Positions 26,045-35,314 of a stretch of 64,000 bases of DNA are shown piece after piece. The notes under the pieces are model-generated. The model had not been told where the DNA came from and searched no databases. It saw nothing but the letters and a program-made list of their open reading frames with translations. The DNA is from Mesorhizobium sp. CAU 1732 (GTDB lineage: Bacteria; Pseudomonadota; Alphaproteobacteria; Rhizobiales; Rhizobiaceae). The stretch is taken from the NCBI RefSeq assembly GCF_039888675.1, contig NZ_JBDQQR010000001.1:1-64000 (forward strand), read 5' to 3'. The position numbers were made by a program, and so were the translations under genes. The number at the start of each line of letters is the position of its first letter. Within the stretch, counting starts at the first letter, position 1.

Positions 26045-27250
26045 TTACGCCAGCGCGTGCATGACGCCGCGGATTTCCGCCAGCCCCTTGAGCCTGCCGA
26101 TCGCCGGATAGCCGGCGCGGGCGCCACGATGCAGATCGTCGAGCAAGTCCTGGCCATGATCCGGGCGGAAGGGGATTTGCCAGTCCGAACGGCCGGACGC
26201 CACCCGCCTCTCCTGCTCGCGCAAGAGCGCGCCGACGACGGCCACCATGTCCACGTCGCCGCCCAGATGGTCGTCCTCGAGGAAGCCGGTGGGAACGCCC
26301 CTATGGTGCAGGGTGACGTTGCGCAGATGCGCGAAGGCGATCTTCGGGCCCAGACGATCCACGAAGCCGGGCAGGTCGACATCGTCGCGCGACCCGAGCG
26401 AGCCGGTGCAGAAGGTGATGCCGTTGGCGGGACTGTCAACCGCCTCGACCATGCGCCGGTAGTCATCCTCCGTCGACATGACCTTCGGCAGGCCCATCAG
26501 CGAAAACGGCGGGTCGTCGGGATGGCAGCAAAGGCGCAGGCCGAGCTTTTCGGCATGAGGAACGACCTCCTCCAGAAAGTCGTAATGGTGCCGCCGCAGC
26601 ATCTCGGTGTCGATGGATGCATAGCGTTCGAGCTGCGCCCGCAGCGTCTCCACCGTCCAGCTTTCCACCGCGCCGGCAAGTCCCGCCACGATCGCGTCGG
26701 CCAGCGCGCTCTTCTCCGCATCGGACATGGCAGCCGCCCGCCGGTTGGCCTCTTCGACGATCTCGGCTGGAAATGCCGCGCCGGCTCCGGCCCGCCGCAG
26801 GATGTGGATGTCGAACACGGCAAAATTGACGAGATCGAACACCATCGCCGTGCCGCCATGCGGCAGCACATGGCGATGATCGGTCCGCGTCCAGTCAAGG
26901 ATCGGCATAAAGTTATAACAAACGACTTCAAGCCCGCAGGCCGCGATGTTGTCGAGACTGGCCTTCCAGTTGGCGACGTGGCCGGACCAGTCGCCGCTCT
27001 GCGTCTTGATCGCCTCCGAGACGGGCAGGCTTTCGATGACATCCCACACAAGGCCCGTGGACCGGCTGTCGGGACCGGTCCCGACTTCCGCCTGTCGTTT
27101 CGCGATCTCGTCGCGCGACCAGACCTCGCCCGGCGGGACGTGATAGAGCGAACACACGATGCCTTGCGCACCCGCCTGACGCGCGTCGTTGACGCTTACC
27201 TTGTCGCCGGGGCCGAACCAGCGCCACGTTTCCCGCATCAACCGCTTCAC
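26045..27250 (-). CDS. uxuA: D-mannonate dehydratase
   Basis: 401-residue enzyme that dehydrates D-mannonate to 2-keto-3-deoxygluconate in D-glucuronate breakdown. It has the UxuA start TWRWFGPGDKVSV, the metal-site region LGLRLCCHPDDPPF, GLPKVMSTEDDYRRMV, CTGSLGSRDD and AFAHLRNVTLHHRG. The start is taken as GTG at 27250, with GGAGG five nt upstream. It is divergent from two oxidoreductase genes with a CTAG-N4-CTAG operator between them. It supplies the best clue that the TctCBA transporter and the oxidoreductases serve uronate or aldonate catabolism. Confidence 0.9.
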   Translation of the reverse strand: MKRLMRETWRWFGPGDKVSVNDARQAGAQGIVCSLYHVPPGEVWSRDEIAKRQAEVGTGPDSRSTGLVWDVIESLPVSEAIKTQSGDWSGHVANWKASLDNIAACGLEVVCYNFMPILDWTRTDHRHVLPHGGTAMVFDLVNFAVFDIHILRRAGAGAAFPAEIVEEANRRAAAMSDAEKSALADAIVAGLAGAVESWTVETLRAQLERYASIDTEMLRRHHYDFLEEVVPHAEKLGLRLCCHPDDPPFSLMGLPKVMSTEDDYRRMVEAVDSPANGITFCTGSLGSRDDVDLPGFVDRLGPKIAFAHLRNVTLHHRGVPTGFLEDDHLGGDVDMVAVVGALLREQERRVASGRSDWQIPFRPDHGQDLLDDLHRGARAGYPAIGRLKGLAEIRGVMHALA

Positions 27251-27304
27251 CCGAACCTCCGCATGACCGCCACACCGCGCGTCCAAAACTTGTCATGCGC
27301 AGCT

Positions 27305-27320
27305 TTCTAGGATACTAGAA
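27305..27320. promoter_or_regulatory. Putative GntR operator between uxuA and oxidoreductases
   Basis: TTCTAGGATACTAGAA is an inverted repeat with CTAG-N4-CTAG at its core. Its minus strand, extended, is nearly the same as the site before tctC. It sits in the divergent promoter region of uxuA and the first Gfo/Idh/MocA gene. Confidence 0.65.
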
Positions 27321-27383
27321 TACATATGCTATAAGTTGACGACTGGCAAGCCGACCGGCATGCAGTGGGCAAGGGAGAGAGAC

Positions 27384-28421
27384 GTGATCGGTGTCGGAAT
27401 AGTGGGCGCAGGGATGGTCGCCGGAACCCATGTGCGCGCGCTGCAGGATCTCCGCGACATCGCGAAGGTCGAAGGCGTCTACAGCCGCAACGGCGACCGG
27501 CTTGCCCGGTTTTGCGAGGAATGGTCCGTCCCGCCCGCCAGAGACATCGACGATCTCTTGGCAAATCCGGCTGTCGATGTGCTGATCATCCTCACCCCGC
27601 CCAACGCCCGGCTCGACATCGTCAAAAAAGCGGCCGCCGCCGGCAAGCATATCCTTCTCGAAAAGCCCGTGGAGCGAACCCTGGCTGCCGCATCGGCGCT
27701 GGTGGATATCGCCCGGGACGCCGGCGTGGTCATGGGCGTGGTCTTCCAGCACCGTTTTCGCGACGTCTCGATCAAGCTGGCCGAACTGGTGGGCTCAGGC
27801 ACGTTCGGCGCGCTCGGCTTCGCGCAGGTCAATGTGCCATGGTGGCGTCCGCAGAGCTATTATGACGAGCCGGGGCGCGGCACCTATGAGCGCGACGGCG
27901 GCGGCGTCCTCATCAATCAGGCCATCCACACGCTCGACCTTCTGCTAACCTATACGGGACCCGTCGCCGAGGTAACGGCCATGACCGCGACAACGCGCCT
28001 GCACCGGATGGAGGCCGAGGATTTCGCGACAGCCGGCGTCACCTTCGGCGCGGGCGCAGTCGGAGCGATCGTCGCGACAACGGCGTCCTATCCGGGAAGC
28101 CCGGAATCGATCGAGCTACACTTCGAGCGCGCCTCGACGCTGCTGCGGGCGGGTACGCTCACGGTCTCCTGGCGTGACGGCAGGATCGAAACCTTCGGCG
28201 AGGTTTCGGCCACGGGCGGCGGCGCCGACCCGATGGCATTCACCCATGACTGGCACGCTGCGGCGCAGCGCGATTTCATCGAGGCGCTGCGCGACGGGCG
28301 CCCGCCCGCGGTCACCGGCGAGGAGGCGCTCAAGGTGCACGCGCTGATCGACGCAATGAGCCTGTCCTCCAGGGAACGCCGCCCGGTTTCGGTCAGCGAA
28401 GTACAGGAAAGAGCACGATGA
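27384..28421 (+). CDS. Gfo/Idh/MocA-family oxidoreductase
   Basis: 345-residue NAD(P)-dependent sugar or sugar-acid dehydrogenase. The Rossmann motif GIVGAGMVAGTHVRAL opens the protein, the EKPVERT loop carries the conserved lysine (ILLEKPVE), and GGGVLINQAIHTLDLLL contains the active-site region. The GTG start at 27384 has AAGGGAGAGA upstream and places the nucleotide motif at the N-terminus, as usual. It overlaps the next oxidoreductase gene by ATGA. Substrate not evident; uronate context favours a sugar acid. Confidence 0.87.
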   Translation: MIGVGIVGAGMVAGTHVRALQDLRDIAKVEGVYSRNGDRLARFCEEWSVPPARDIDDLLANPAVDVLIILTPPNARLDIVKKAAAAGKHILLEKPVERTLAAASALVDIARDAGVVMGVVFQHRFRDVSIKLAELVGSGTFGALGFAQVNVPWWRPQSYYDEPGRGTYERDGGGVLINQAIHTLDLLLTYTGPVAEVTAMTATTRLHRMEAEDFATAGVTFGAGAVGAIVATTASYPGSPESIELHFERASTLLRAGTLTVSWRDGRIETFGEVSATGGGADPMAFTHDWHAAAQRDFIEALRDGRPPAVTGEEALKVHALIDAMSLSSRERRPVSVSEVQERAR

Positions 28422-29434
28422 GCCGACCTGACGTCGTCGTCGCCGTGGTCGGTATCGACCATCGGCACATCTATGGCATGCTCCAGGGCATGGTCGATGC
28501 CGGGGCGACCTGCAAGGGCTGGTGGACGGAAGGGGAGCTGCAGACGATCGCCGGTTTCGTCAAGCGCTTTCCCGAGGTGCCGCGCGTCGCGGATCGGCGG
28601 ACACTGCTCGACGATCCCGATATCGACCTCGTGCTCATCGCATCCGCGCCCCATCACCGCGCCAATCACGCCATCGAGGCCATGGAAAGCGGCAAGGACG
28701 TGATGCTCGACAAGCCGGGCTGCATCTCGCTCGATGAGCTCGACCGGGTCAAGAAAGCGGTGGACAGAACGGGGCGCATCTGGTCGTTGGACTTTTCGGA
28801 GCGCTTCGAGGTTCCGTCCGCGCTGAAGGCGCTGGAACTGGTGCGCGGTGGCGCGATCGGCACGGTCGTGCAGACCTTGTCGATGGGACCGCACCGCCTC
28901 AACCGGGCGACCCGGCCCGCCTGGTTCTTCGACAAGAGCCTCTATGGCGGAATCCTGGGCGACATCGGCACGCACCAGATCGACCAGTTCCTCACCTTCA
29001 CGGGATCGAAGACCGCCCGCATCGTCACCGCGACGGCGCGCAATGTCGGCAATCCCCGTGATCCGGCCTTTCAGGATTTCGGCGAGATCATGCTCGAAAG
29101 CGAGACGGCGCGCGGCTATGCGCGGCTCGACTGGTTCACGCCGGACGCCCTGCCAGCATGGGGCGACGGGCGGCTGACCGTGCTCGGCACGGAGGGCTAT
29201 ATCGAGCTCAGGAAGTATGTCGATATCGAGGGGCGAGCGGGATCCGATCACCTCTTTCTCGTCAACAACGCCGAGTCCCGCTACATCGACTGCGCAAATA
29301 TCCCGCTCACCTATTTCCGCGACCTCGCCGCCGACGTCGCGAACCGGACGCAGACCGCCATGACATTCGACCATGCGGCGGAAGTCACGCGGCTGGCACT
29401 CGAGGCGCAGATGATGGCCGACGGTCAGCGATAG
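28418..29434 (+). CDS. Gfo/Idh/MocA-family oxidoreductase
   Basis: 338-residue member of the same family, with a variant N-terminal nucleotide motif (VVAVVGIDHRHIYGML), a conserved lysine in DVMLDKPGCISLDEL, and GGILGDIGTHQIDQFLTF. The divergence of the first glycine-rich loop from GxGxxG suggests altered cofactor binding. It is translationally coupled to the preceding oxidoreductase gene, so the two probably act in the same pathway or as partners. Confidence 0.85.
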   Translation: MSRPDVVVAVVGIDHRHIYGMLQGMVDAGATCKGWWTEGELQTIAGFVKRFPEVPRVADRRTLLDDPDIDLVLIASAPHHRANHAIEAMESGKDVMLDKPGCISLDELDRVKKAVDRTGRIWSLDFSERFEVPSALKALELVRGGAIGTVVQTLSMGPHRLNRATRPAWFFDKSLYGGILGDIGTHQIDQFLTFTGSKTARIVTATARNVGNPRDPAFQDFGEIMLESETARGYARLDWFTPDALPAWGDGRLTVLGTEGYIELRKYVDIEGRAGSDHLFLVNNAESRYIDCANIPLTYFRDLAADVANRTQTAMTFDHAAEVTRLALEAQMMADGQR

Positions 29435-29461
29435 GCGGCGTATCTCGCGGCCTAAGGCGTG

Positions 29462-30508
29462 TCACGCCGTCCATTCGATCCAGCGGCCGTGGAAATCGCA
29501 TTTTGCGAGGCGCCGGGTTTCGCCCCCAGGCCATGTGGTCAGGCTCAGCGTCGCCCAGCCGCCCTTCGGGTCGCGCGGTTCCATGCGCAATCGTGCGATC
29601 GGCGCGTCCCGCGTCGCGGAGGACCCTGCCTCGTCGAGCGTGGCGAGGATGGATGCCTTCGTTTCCGCCGGCATGTACTGCCACATGATCGAATGGAACA
29701 GCACGAAGGCTGAAGCCTTGGGCCGGTTGGCGATCTGCGCTTTCACGAAATCGGCCGCGTCGGCCTTTTCCAGCCGGTACGGGTTCTGCCCGGCCAGCGC
29801 GATTGCACCGTCGAGCCGTTCGAGCCGCGCGGGCTGGTCCGGCCAGATATAGGAACGCAGGCGCAACTGCCCGTCGCGCTGTGCGACGTCGACCGGCGCG
29901 ATATCGCAGCCATGTCGCGACACGATGTCGAGACCGCCGGCGAGCGGCAGGGTGCTGGATCGCAACTCGGACGTGATCTTCACCGGTGACGCGGCGTCGC
30001 CCCAGCTCGCGTCGCCATAGCGATAGAAAAAGCGGTTGAAGAGCAGGTTCAGCCCACCGCTTGAACCGATTTCGCACAGCGCCAATGGCAATCCGGTTTC
30101 GCGCGCGATCGCCAGGAAGCCCGGCAGCAGCATCGCCGACCGGGCGATCTCGTTCGTCTGAGGGGCCGAATCGAGTCCCGCGAAGAGTACGGCATCGTGC
30201 CGGCGAAACGCGTCGGCCACGGCCGTGGATAATGTGGCGTCGTCGGAGTTGCGGGGCGGGTAAGCGGCAACCAGAGCCGCGTCCGCCTTTTCGATCACCA
30301 GACGATGCAGACCGCCGCAAATGCGCAGCGCAAGCGCATCGGCCCTCGGATTGCCGGGCCATTCGCTGATCCGGCGGCCGGTCTGCGTGGTGTTTTCGAC
30401 GATGCCGACGAGAAGCCGGCACAGTCTGGCGGTGAACGGCGAGCCTAGCTTCGCGCAGGCAACAGCCTGGTGTTCGAAATGCGCAGCGATGTCTCCGCCG
30501 AGCGCCAT
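29462..30508 (-). CDS. DUF2332 family protein
   Basis: 348-residue protein of the DUF2332 family, whose function is not established. Visible features are a glycine-rich CEIGSSGGLNLLFNRFFYRYG (about residues 145-165), RHGCDIAPVDVAQRDGQLRLRSYIWPDQ, and LFHSIMWQYM. The glycine motif followed by acidic residues and the layout recall a methyltransferase-like nucleotide-binding fold, but this is only an impression. It lies 11 nt before sdhB on the same strand (upstream is sdh), so it may be read from the sdh transcript. Confidence 0.75.
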   Translation of the reverse strand: MALGGDIAAHFEHQAVACAKLGSPFTARLCRLLVGIVENTTQTGRRISEWPGNPRADALALRICGGLHRLVIEKADAALVAAYPPRNSDDATLSTAVADAFRRHDAVLFAGLDSAPQTNEIARSAMLLPGFLAIARETGLPLALCEIGSSGGLNLLFNRFFYRYGDASWGDAASPVKITSELRSSTLPLAGGLDIVSRHGCDIAPVDVAQRDGQLRLRSYIWPDQPARLERLDGAIALAGQNPYRLEKADAADFVKAQIANRPKASAFVLFHSIMWQYMPAETKASILATLDEAGSSATRDAPIARLRMEPRDPKGGWATLSLTTWPGGETRRLAKCDFHGRWIEWTA

Positions 30509-30519
30509 AGGAGCCGGGC

Positions 30520-31299
30520 CTAGACCCGACGCTCCACCATCATCTTCTTGATTTCCGCAATCGCCTTGGCCGGGTTGAGCCCCTTGGGGCAGGCCTGCGT
30601 GCAGTTCATGATGGTGTGGCAGCGATAGAGCCGGAAGGGGTCTTCCAGATTGTCGAGACGGTCGCCGGTCGCTTCGTCTCTGCTATCGATCAGCCAGCGA
30701 TAGGCCTGAAGCAGCACGGCGGGGCCGAGATAGCGTTCGCCGTTCCACCAGTAGCTCGGGCACGAGGTCTGGCAGCAGAAGCACAGGATGCACTCGTAGA
30801 GACCGTCGAGCTTGGCGCGGTCCTCATGGCTCTGCTTCCACTCCTTGGCCGGTTCCGGCGACACGGTCTGCAACCAGGGCTGGATCGAGGAAAGCTGTGC
30901 GTAGGGCACGGTCAGGTCGGGCACGAGGTCCTTGACCACCGGCATGTGCGGAAGCGGGTAGACCTTGACGACCCCTGAGACCTCGTCCGCGCCCTTGGTG
31001 CAGGCAAGCGTGTTGGTGCCGTCGATGTTCATCGCGCAGGAGCCGCAGATGCCTTCGCGGCAGGAGCGGCGCAGCGTCAGTGTCGGATCGACCTTGTTCT
31101 TGATCCACAGGAGCGCGTCGAGGACCATCGGCCCGCAATCGTCCATGTCGACATAGTAGGTGTCGGTGCGCGGGTTCTCGTCGTCGTCGGGTGACCAGCG
31201 ATAAATCTTGTACTCGCGCAGATTGGTGGCGCCGTCCGGCTTCGGCCAGACCTTGCCCTGCTGGACACGCGAGTTCTTGGGAAGCGTGATTTCAACCAT
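30520..31299 (-). CDS. sdhB: Succinate dehydrogenase iron-sulphur subunit
   Basis: 259-residue electron-transfer subunit of respiratory complex II. The [2Fe-2S] cluster motif is [21 protein letters not shown]; the [4Fe-4S] and [3Fe-4S] motifs are [16 protein letters not shown] and [17 protein letters not shown]. It passes electrons from the flavoprotein to ubiquinone. It is last in the order sdhC-sdhD-sdhA-sdhB, 15 nt after sdhA. Confidence 0.97.
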   Translation of the reverse strand: MVEITLPKNSRVQQGKVWPKPDGATNLREYKIYRWSPDDDENPRTDTYYVDMDDCGPMVLDALLWIKNKVDPTLTLRRSCREGICGSCAMNIDGTNTLACTKGADEVSGVVKVYPLPHMPVVKDLVPDLTVPYAQLSSIQPWLQTVSPEPAKEWKQSHEDRAKLDGLYECILCFCCQTSCPSYWWNGERYLGPAVLLQAYRWLIDSRDEATGDRLDNLEDPFRLYRCHTIMNCTQACPKGLNPAKAIAEIKKMMVERRV

Positions 31300-31314
31300 T
31301 GTCTGTCCCCGCGA

Positions 31315-33159
31315 TCAGTAGACGCGCGCCTTGGGCGCGATCTTGTCCAGGTTGATGCCACCCTGGGCTTCCGGCAGCATCGTCTCGGTGTGGACGGCGC
31401 GGTAGTCGAGCGTCACCTTGCCCGCCTCATCCACCCACGACAGCGTGTGCTTGCGCCAGTTGACGTCGTCGCGCTTGTCGAAGTCCTCGCGGGCATGCGC
31501 GCCGCGGCTCTCCTTGCGCGCTTCCGCGCCGTAGACCGTCGTGATGGCGCAGGCCATCAGATTGTCCAGCTCGAGCGTCTCGACCAGATCCGAGTTCCAG
31601 ATCATCGAGCGGTCGTAGACCTTCACGTCCGGCAGTTCGCTCCAGATTTCCGAGATGCGCTTGCAACCCTGTTCCAGCGTTTCCTGCGTGCGGAACACGG
31701 CGGCGTCTTCCTGCATGGCCTTCTGCATCTTCTCGCGCAGTTCCGCGGTCGGCTTCGAGCCGTTGGCGTGGCGGATGCGGTCGAAGCGCTCCATGATCTT
31801 GTCGCAGGCGGCTTCGTTGATCGACGGGATCGCGGCTTCGCGGTCGATCACCTGACCGGCACGGATGGCGGCGGCGCGGCCGAACACCACGAGATCGATC
31901 AGCGAGTTGGAGCCGAGACGGTTGGCACCGTGTACCGATGCGCAGCCGGCTTCGCCGACAGCCATCAGGCCCGGCTGGATACGCTCCGGGTTGGCGGCGT
32001 CGGCGTTCAGCACCTCGCCCCAGTAATTGGTCGGGATGCCGCCCATATTGTAGTGCACGGTCGGCAAAACCGGGATCGGCTCGCGGGTGACGTCGACGCC
32101 CGCAAAAATCTTCGCGCTCTCGGAAATGCCCGGCAGGCGCTCATGCAGAACGGCCGGGTCGAGATGGTCGAGGTGAAGGAAGATGTGGTCCTTCCCCTTG
32201 CCGACGCCGCGGCCTTCGCGGATTTCCATCGTCATGCAGCGCGAGACCACGTCTCGGCTTGCAAGGTCCTTGGCGGACGGGGCGTAGCGTTCCATGAAGC
32301 GCTCGCCTTCGGAGTTGACGAGATAGCCGCCTTCGCCGCGCGCACCCTCGGTGATGAGGCAGCCCGCGCCGTAGATGCCGGTCGGATGGAACTGCACGAA
32401 CTCCATATCCTGCAAGGGCAGGCCGGCGCGTGCGACCATGCCGTTGCCGTCGCCGGTGCAGGTATGGGCCGAGGTGGCCGAGAAGTAGGAGCGTCCATAA
32501 CCGCCGGTCGCGAGAACGACCATCTTGGCCGAAAAGCGGTGGATGGTGCCGTCATCGAGGTTCCAGGCCACGACGCCGGTGCAGACACCGTCGGTCATGA
32601 TCAGGTCGAGCGCGAAATACTCGATGAAGAACTGCGCGTTGTGCTTGACCGACTGGCCGTAGAGCGTGTGCAGGATGGCGTGGCCGGTGCGATCGGCTGC
32701 GGCACAAGTACGTTGAACCGGCGGACCGTCGCCGAAATTCTGCATGTGGCCGCCGAACGGGCGCTGGTAGATGCGACCATCCTCGGTGCGCGAGAACGGC
32801 ACGCCGTAATGCTCGAGCTCATAGACGGCTGCGGGCGCTTCACGCGCCAGATATTCCATCGCATCGACGTCGCCGAGCCAGTCCGAGCCCTTGACGGTGT
32901 CGTAGAGGTGCCACTGCCAGCTATCCGGACCCATGTTCTGCAGCGAGGCGGCGATGCCGCCCTGTGCCGCGACGGTGTGTGAGCGGGTGGGGAACACCTT
33001 GGTGATGCAGGCGGTCTTGAGACCCTGTTCGGCCATGCCCAGCGTAGCACGAAGACCCGCGCCACCGGCGCCGACGACGACGACGTCGAACTTGTGGTCG
33101 ACATACTGGTAAGCGCCCGAGGACGCAGGCCTGCTGGCGTTGTTTCTCGTATCGGCCAC
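31315..33159 (-). CDS. sdhA: Succinate dehydrogenase flavoprotein subunit
   Basis: 614-residue catalytic subunit that oxidises succinate to fumarate. It shows the FAD dinucleotide motif [12 protein letters not shown], the histidine that bonds FAD in [14 protein letters not shown], the active-site [21 protein letters not shown], and the capping-domain RHANGSKPT region. Length is standard for the alphaproteobacterial enzyme. Gap to sdhD is 3 nt. Confidence 0.97.
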   Translation of the reverse strand: MADTRNNASRPASSGAYQYVDHKFDVVVVGAGGAGLRATLGMAEQGLKTACITKVFPTRSHTVAAQGGIAASLQNMGPDSWQWHLYDTVKGSDWLGDVDAMEYLAREAPAAVYELEHYGVPFSRTEDGRIYQRPFGGHMQNFGDGPPVQRTCAAADRTGHAILHTLYGQSVKHNAQFFIEYFALDLIMTDGVCTGVVAWNLDDGTIHRFSAKMVVLATGGYGRSYFSATSAHTCTGDGNGMVARAGLPLQDMEFVQFHPTGIYGAGCLITEGARGEGGYLVNSEGERFMERYAPSAKDLASRDVVSRCMTMEIREGRGVGKGKDHIFLHLDHLDPAVLHERLPGISESAKIFAGVDVTREPIPVLPTVHYNMGGIPTNYWGEVLNADAANPERIQPGLMAVGEAGCASVHGANRLGSNSLIDLVVFGRAAAIRAGQVIDREAAIPSINEAACDKIMERFDRIRHANGSKPTAELREKMQKAMQEDAAVFRTQETLEQGCKRISEIWSELPDVKVYDRSMIWNSDLVETLELDNLMACAITTVYGAEARKESRGAHAREDFDKRDDVNWRKHTLSWVDEAGKVTLDYRAVHTETMLPEAQGGINLDKIAPKARVY

Positions 33160-33162
33160 GCG

Positions 33163-33546
33163 TCAGCCTCCGAAAGCTATTCTGAGCAGCGCGAAGATCG
33201 AGACCGCGCCGACGATGAGTGTGAAGAAGATGTTGAGCATCAGCGAAATGAGCTTGCTCAGCTCATCGGTGACGTAGTCCTCGATGACCATCTGCATGCC
33301 GAGCTTCATGTGATAGAGCACCGACAGCAGCGCCAGCGTCAGCGTGACCGCCACGAATGGATTGGCGAGCGTCGCGCGCACATCCACGTAGGACGCATCG
33401 CTCAGCGCGATGATCAGGCCGATGAAGAACAGCGTCAGCGGAATATTGGCGACGGCGGTGACGCGCTGATACCAGAAATGGCCGGTGCCTTCGCGGGCCG
33501 CGCCCAGGCCACGAACGCGGGAGAGGGGCGTACGGAAATCGCTCAT
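33163..33546 (-). CDS. sdhD: Succinate dehydrogenase membrane anchor subunit
   Basis: 127-residue hydrophobic anchor with three helices. It has [13 protein letters not shown] and [15 protein letters not shown], the latter holding a conserved histidine that ligates haem b. The ATG at 33546 lies 2 nt after the sdhC stop; the longer frame upstream is a shadow. With SdhC it forms the quinone site. Confidence 0.93.
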   Translation of the reverse strand: MSDFRTPLSRVRGLGAAREGTGHFWYQRVTAVANIPLTLFFIGLIIALSDASYVDVRATLANPFVAVTLTLALLSVLYHMKLGMQMVIEDYVTDELSKLISLMLNIFFTLIVGAVSIFALLRIAFGG

Positions 33547-33548
33547 GC

Positions 33549-33953
33549 TCAAGCTCCCCGCGCGAAGTAGCCGACGACCCACAGCAGAAGCGTCAGGCCG
33601 ATCGAGACGAACGGCATCGCCGTTGCGACTGTTGTCGAGGACTGCTTTCCGAGCGCCTTGCCGGTATCCATGACAAGGTGCCGGATGCCGCCCAGCATGT
33701 GATGGATCAGCGCCCAGGTGTAGGCGAACAGGATCAGCCTGCCGATCCACGATCCGTAGATCGCGCTCACCGTGTTGAACCAGTCTTCGGATGTCGCGGC
33801 GGCGAGCAGCCACGCGGCGACGAGGAGGATGCCGAAATACAGCCCCACACCCGTGATGCGGTGCACGATAGACATCACCATCGTCGGTATGGGCTTATAG
33901 ATTTGCAGATGCGGAGACAGTGGTCTTGCGCGGGTGGCTGCGGATTTGCTCAT
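33549..33953 (-). CDS. sdhC: Succinate dehydrogenase cytochrome b556 subunit
   Basis: 134-residue anchor with three helices and the family signatures [12 protein letters not shown] (N-terminus), [14 protein letters not shown] and [16 protein letters not shown], containing the haem histidine. It is the first gene of sdhCDAB. The promoter should lie in the 260 nt to its right, where a 24-bp palindrome is also found. Confidence 0.95.
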   Translation of the reverse strand: MSKSAATRARPLSPHLQIYKPIPTMVMSIVHRITGVGLYFGILLVAAWLLAAATSEDWFNTVSAIYGSWIGRLILFAYTWALIHHMLGGIRHLVMDTGKALGKQSSTTVATAMPFVSIGLTLLLWVVGYFARGA

Positions 33954-34135
33954 GGCTCCCCCAATCTGGCGGTCGCGCGGGAGCCTTGCCTTGAAGCGTG
34001 ATGCGGCAATGCCCGGTCCGTTTTGCGACCCTTGGCTGCCGGTCTTCTAGTGCGGTTTTTGCACTGCGTCAAAGCCGGAAAACCATGCGTGGCCGCTGAT
34101 TTAGCAGCCATCCATGAACAGTCTGGAAACGGAAC

Positions 34136-34159
34136 GCGGGTTCAATCGATTGAACCCGC
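34136..34159. other. Perfect 24-bp palindrome upstream of sdhC
   Basis: A perfect inverted repeat with 12-bp arms (left arm GCGGGTTCAATC) and no loop, 183 nt upstream of the sdhC start and 53 nt after the MliC-like gene stop. As RNA it would fold into a strong hairpin, but no U-tract follows on either strand. It could be a terminator-like end for the MliC gene, or a dimeric regulator's operator for sdh. Confidence 0.6.
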
Positions 34160-34212
34160 CGCGTCGCATCAGAGGTGCCCCTGCGTAAACCTGGAATTTG
34201 CCGGTAAGCGAA

Positions 34213-34575
34213 TCAGCGCATGCAGGTCTGGGGTTCGCTGCCGGCCTTCATCCAGAGCGCCTCACGTCCCTCGACGACGAGCGCAAGTCCGCCTTCGCCG
34301 TATCGGCTCGCCTGAGTCGGCGGCGAGGCAGGCAGGTCGTAGCTTTCGCCATGCGTATCGGTGAGTCGCACGGCCGTGCGGGCATTTTCGACGGTGATGC
34401 TGCCGTCGCTCCCGCAATTGTAGACGGCCCGCCTTGGCTGAACCGACGACGTGGACGACATGTCCTGGCCTTGCGACTGCTGCGGATCGGCCACGCAGGC
34501 GGTGAGAATGATCGTCACCAGGCAGGCCAGCCCAACGCGAAGGGCTGTCTGCCCGCTTTTGTTTTTGGTTTTCAT
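34213..34575 (-). CDS. MliC-family lysozyme-inhibitor lipoprotein
   Basis: 120-residue predicted lipoprotein. The signal peptide ends in a lipobox LTAC, and the C-terminal 70 residues match the MliC domain: VYNCGSDGSITV, LPASPPTQASRYGEGGLALVVEGREALW and a final cysteine in QTCM. Family members sit in the periplasm or outer membrane and inhibit C-type lysozymes. The ATG at 34575 is preferred over a TTG at 34596 that opens the same frame, because it places a charged N-region (MKTKNKSG) before the hydrophobic core. Confidence 0.8.
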   Translation of the reverse strand: MKTKNKSGQTALRVGLACLVTIILTACVADPQQSQGQDMSSTSSVQPRRAVYNCGSDGSITVENARTAVRLTDTHGESYDLPASPPTQASRYGEGGLALVVEGREALWMKAGSEPQTCMR

Positions 34576-34653
34576 CGGGCGGAGACTTATCGCCAATCGT
34601 GGCGAAAGATCAACGCCGCGCTGACAGGCGTGGCGCGTATGCGCGACGGACAG

Positions 34654-35115
34654 CTACTGATCCTCGAAACGGATGACGTGCGCGGTCCAGTCGGCAGGAG
34701 AGGCGATGCGCTCGTAGAGTTTGCGGCCGTCTTCCGGCTGGCGCGGCGCATTGAGCACCAGTCTGGACCATCCCCGCTCCTCGGCCTGATCGGCGAGAAG
34801 GTCGATCAGCGCCTTGGCGATGCCCTTCTTGCGATGCTCGTGATGCACGTAAAGGTGATCGACCTGTCCACAGCGCAGGCCCGAAATCGGATCGGGCAGA
34901 TCGGTGAAGATGGAAAAACCGACGAGCGTTCCATCGATTCGCGCGCCCATCACTTCGGCCGTGCGATCCTGCAGCAGCATTTCGGCATAGAACGCGTCGG
35001 GGCGGCGCGGCGCTCCGCGCTTCAGTGCCTGCGTGTATGCCGCAAGCAGGGGCGCGAGATCATGCGCATCGTTGAGCCGCAGCAACGATATGTCGATCTG
35101 GTGGTTCAACGTCAT
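34654..35115 (-). CDS. GNAT-family N-acetyltransferase
   Basis: 153-residue acetyl-CoA-dependent acetyltransferase with the fold's motif A: LYVHHEHRKKGIAKALIDLLADQAEERG, in which the R..G.A loop binds the acetyl-CoA pyrophosphate. The C-terminal part (LVLNAPRQPEDGRKLYERI) fits the family. The start at 35115 has GGAGG seven nt upstream. The substrate is unknown. It is not clearly in an operon with the MliC-like gene, since 78 nt separate them. Confidence 0.82.
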   Translation of the reverse strand: MTLNHQIDISLLRLNDAHDLAPLLAAYTQALKRGAPRRPDAFYAEMLLQDRTAEVMGARIDGTLVGFSIFTDLPDPISGLRCGQVDHLYVHHEHRKKGIAKALIDLLADQAEERGWSRLVLNAPRQPEDGRKLYERIASPADWTAHVIRFEDQ

Positions 35116-35197
35116 GGCGCATCCTCCGTGTCTCCATGTCCGAATTTCCCGCGAGCCTGTCAATCGGCCCGCCCGGCGCGGAATTTCGCCTCGCGAA

Positions 35198-35267
35198 TTA
35201 ACCATGTTTGATGGAGAGGCAGAATCACGACGGGGCGGGGTCTTAACAATGATTAAGAAAGCGTTAA
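35198..35267 (+). promoter_or_regulatory. CtrA-like binding sites upstream of small secreted protein
   Basis: TTAACCAT (35198-35205) is the half-site preferred by the cell-cycle regulator CtrA, and TTAA-GAAAGCG-TTAA (35253-35267) is an exact TTAA-N7-TTAA full site. A GAATC methylation site lies between (35222-35226). The full site ends 47 nt before the gene at 35315. Control by CtrA is inferred from motif only. Confidence 0.5.
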
Positions 35268-35314
35268 GTTTCAGGCTGAGGAGGCTTCGATTCCTCAGGG
35301 TCGGGAGCGATGCC

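Noticed and set aside
25319..27310. 663-codon frame over tctA and uxuA
   Set aside because: It crosses two convergent genes with strong family matches; its composition is that of a shadow.
29456..29468. GGCGT-gtc-ACGCC inverted repeat as terminator
   Set aside because: The stem is only 5 bp with no T-tract and overlaps a stop codon; too weak.
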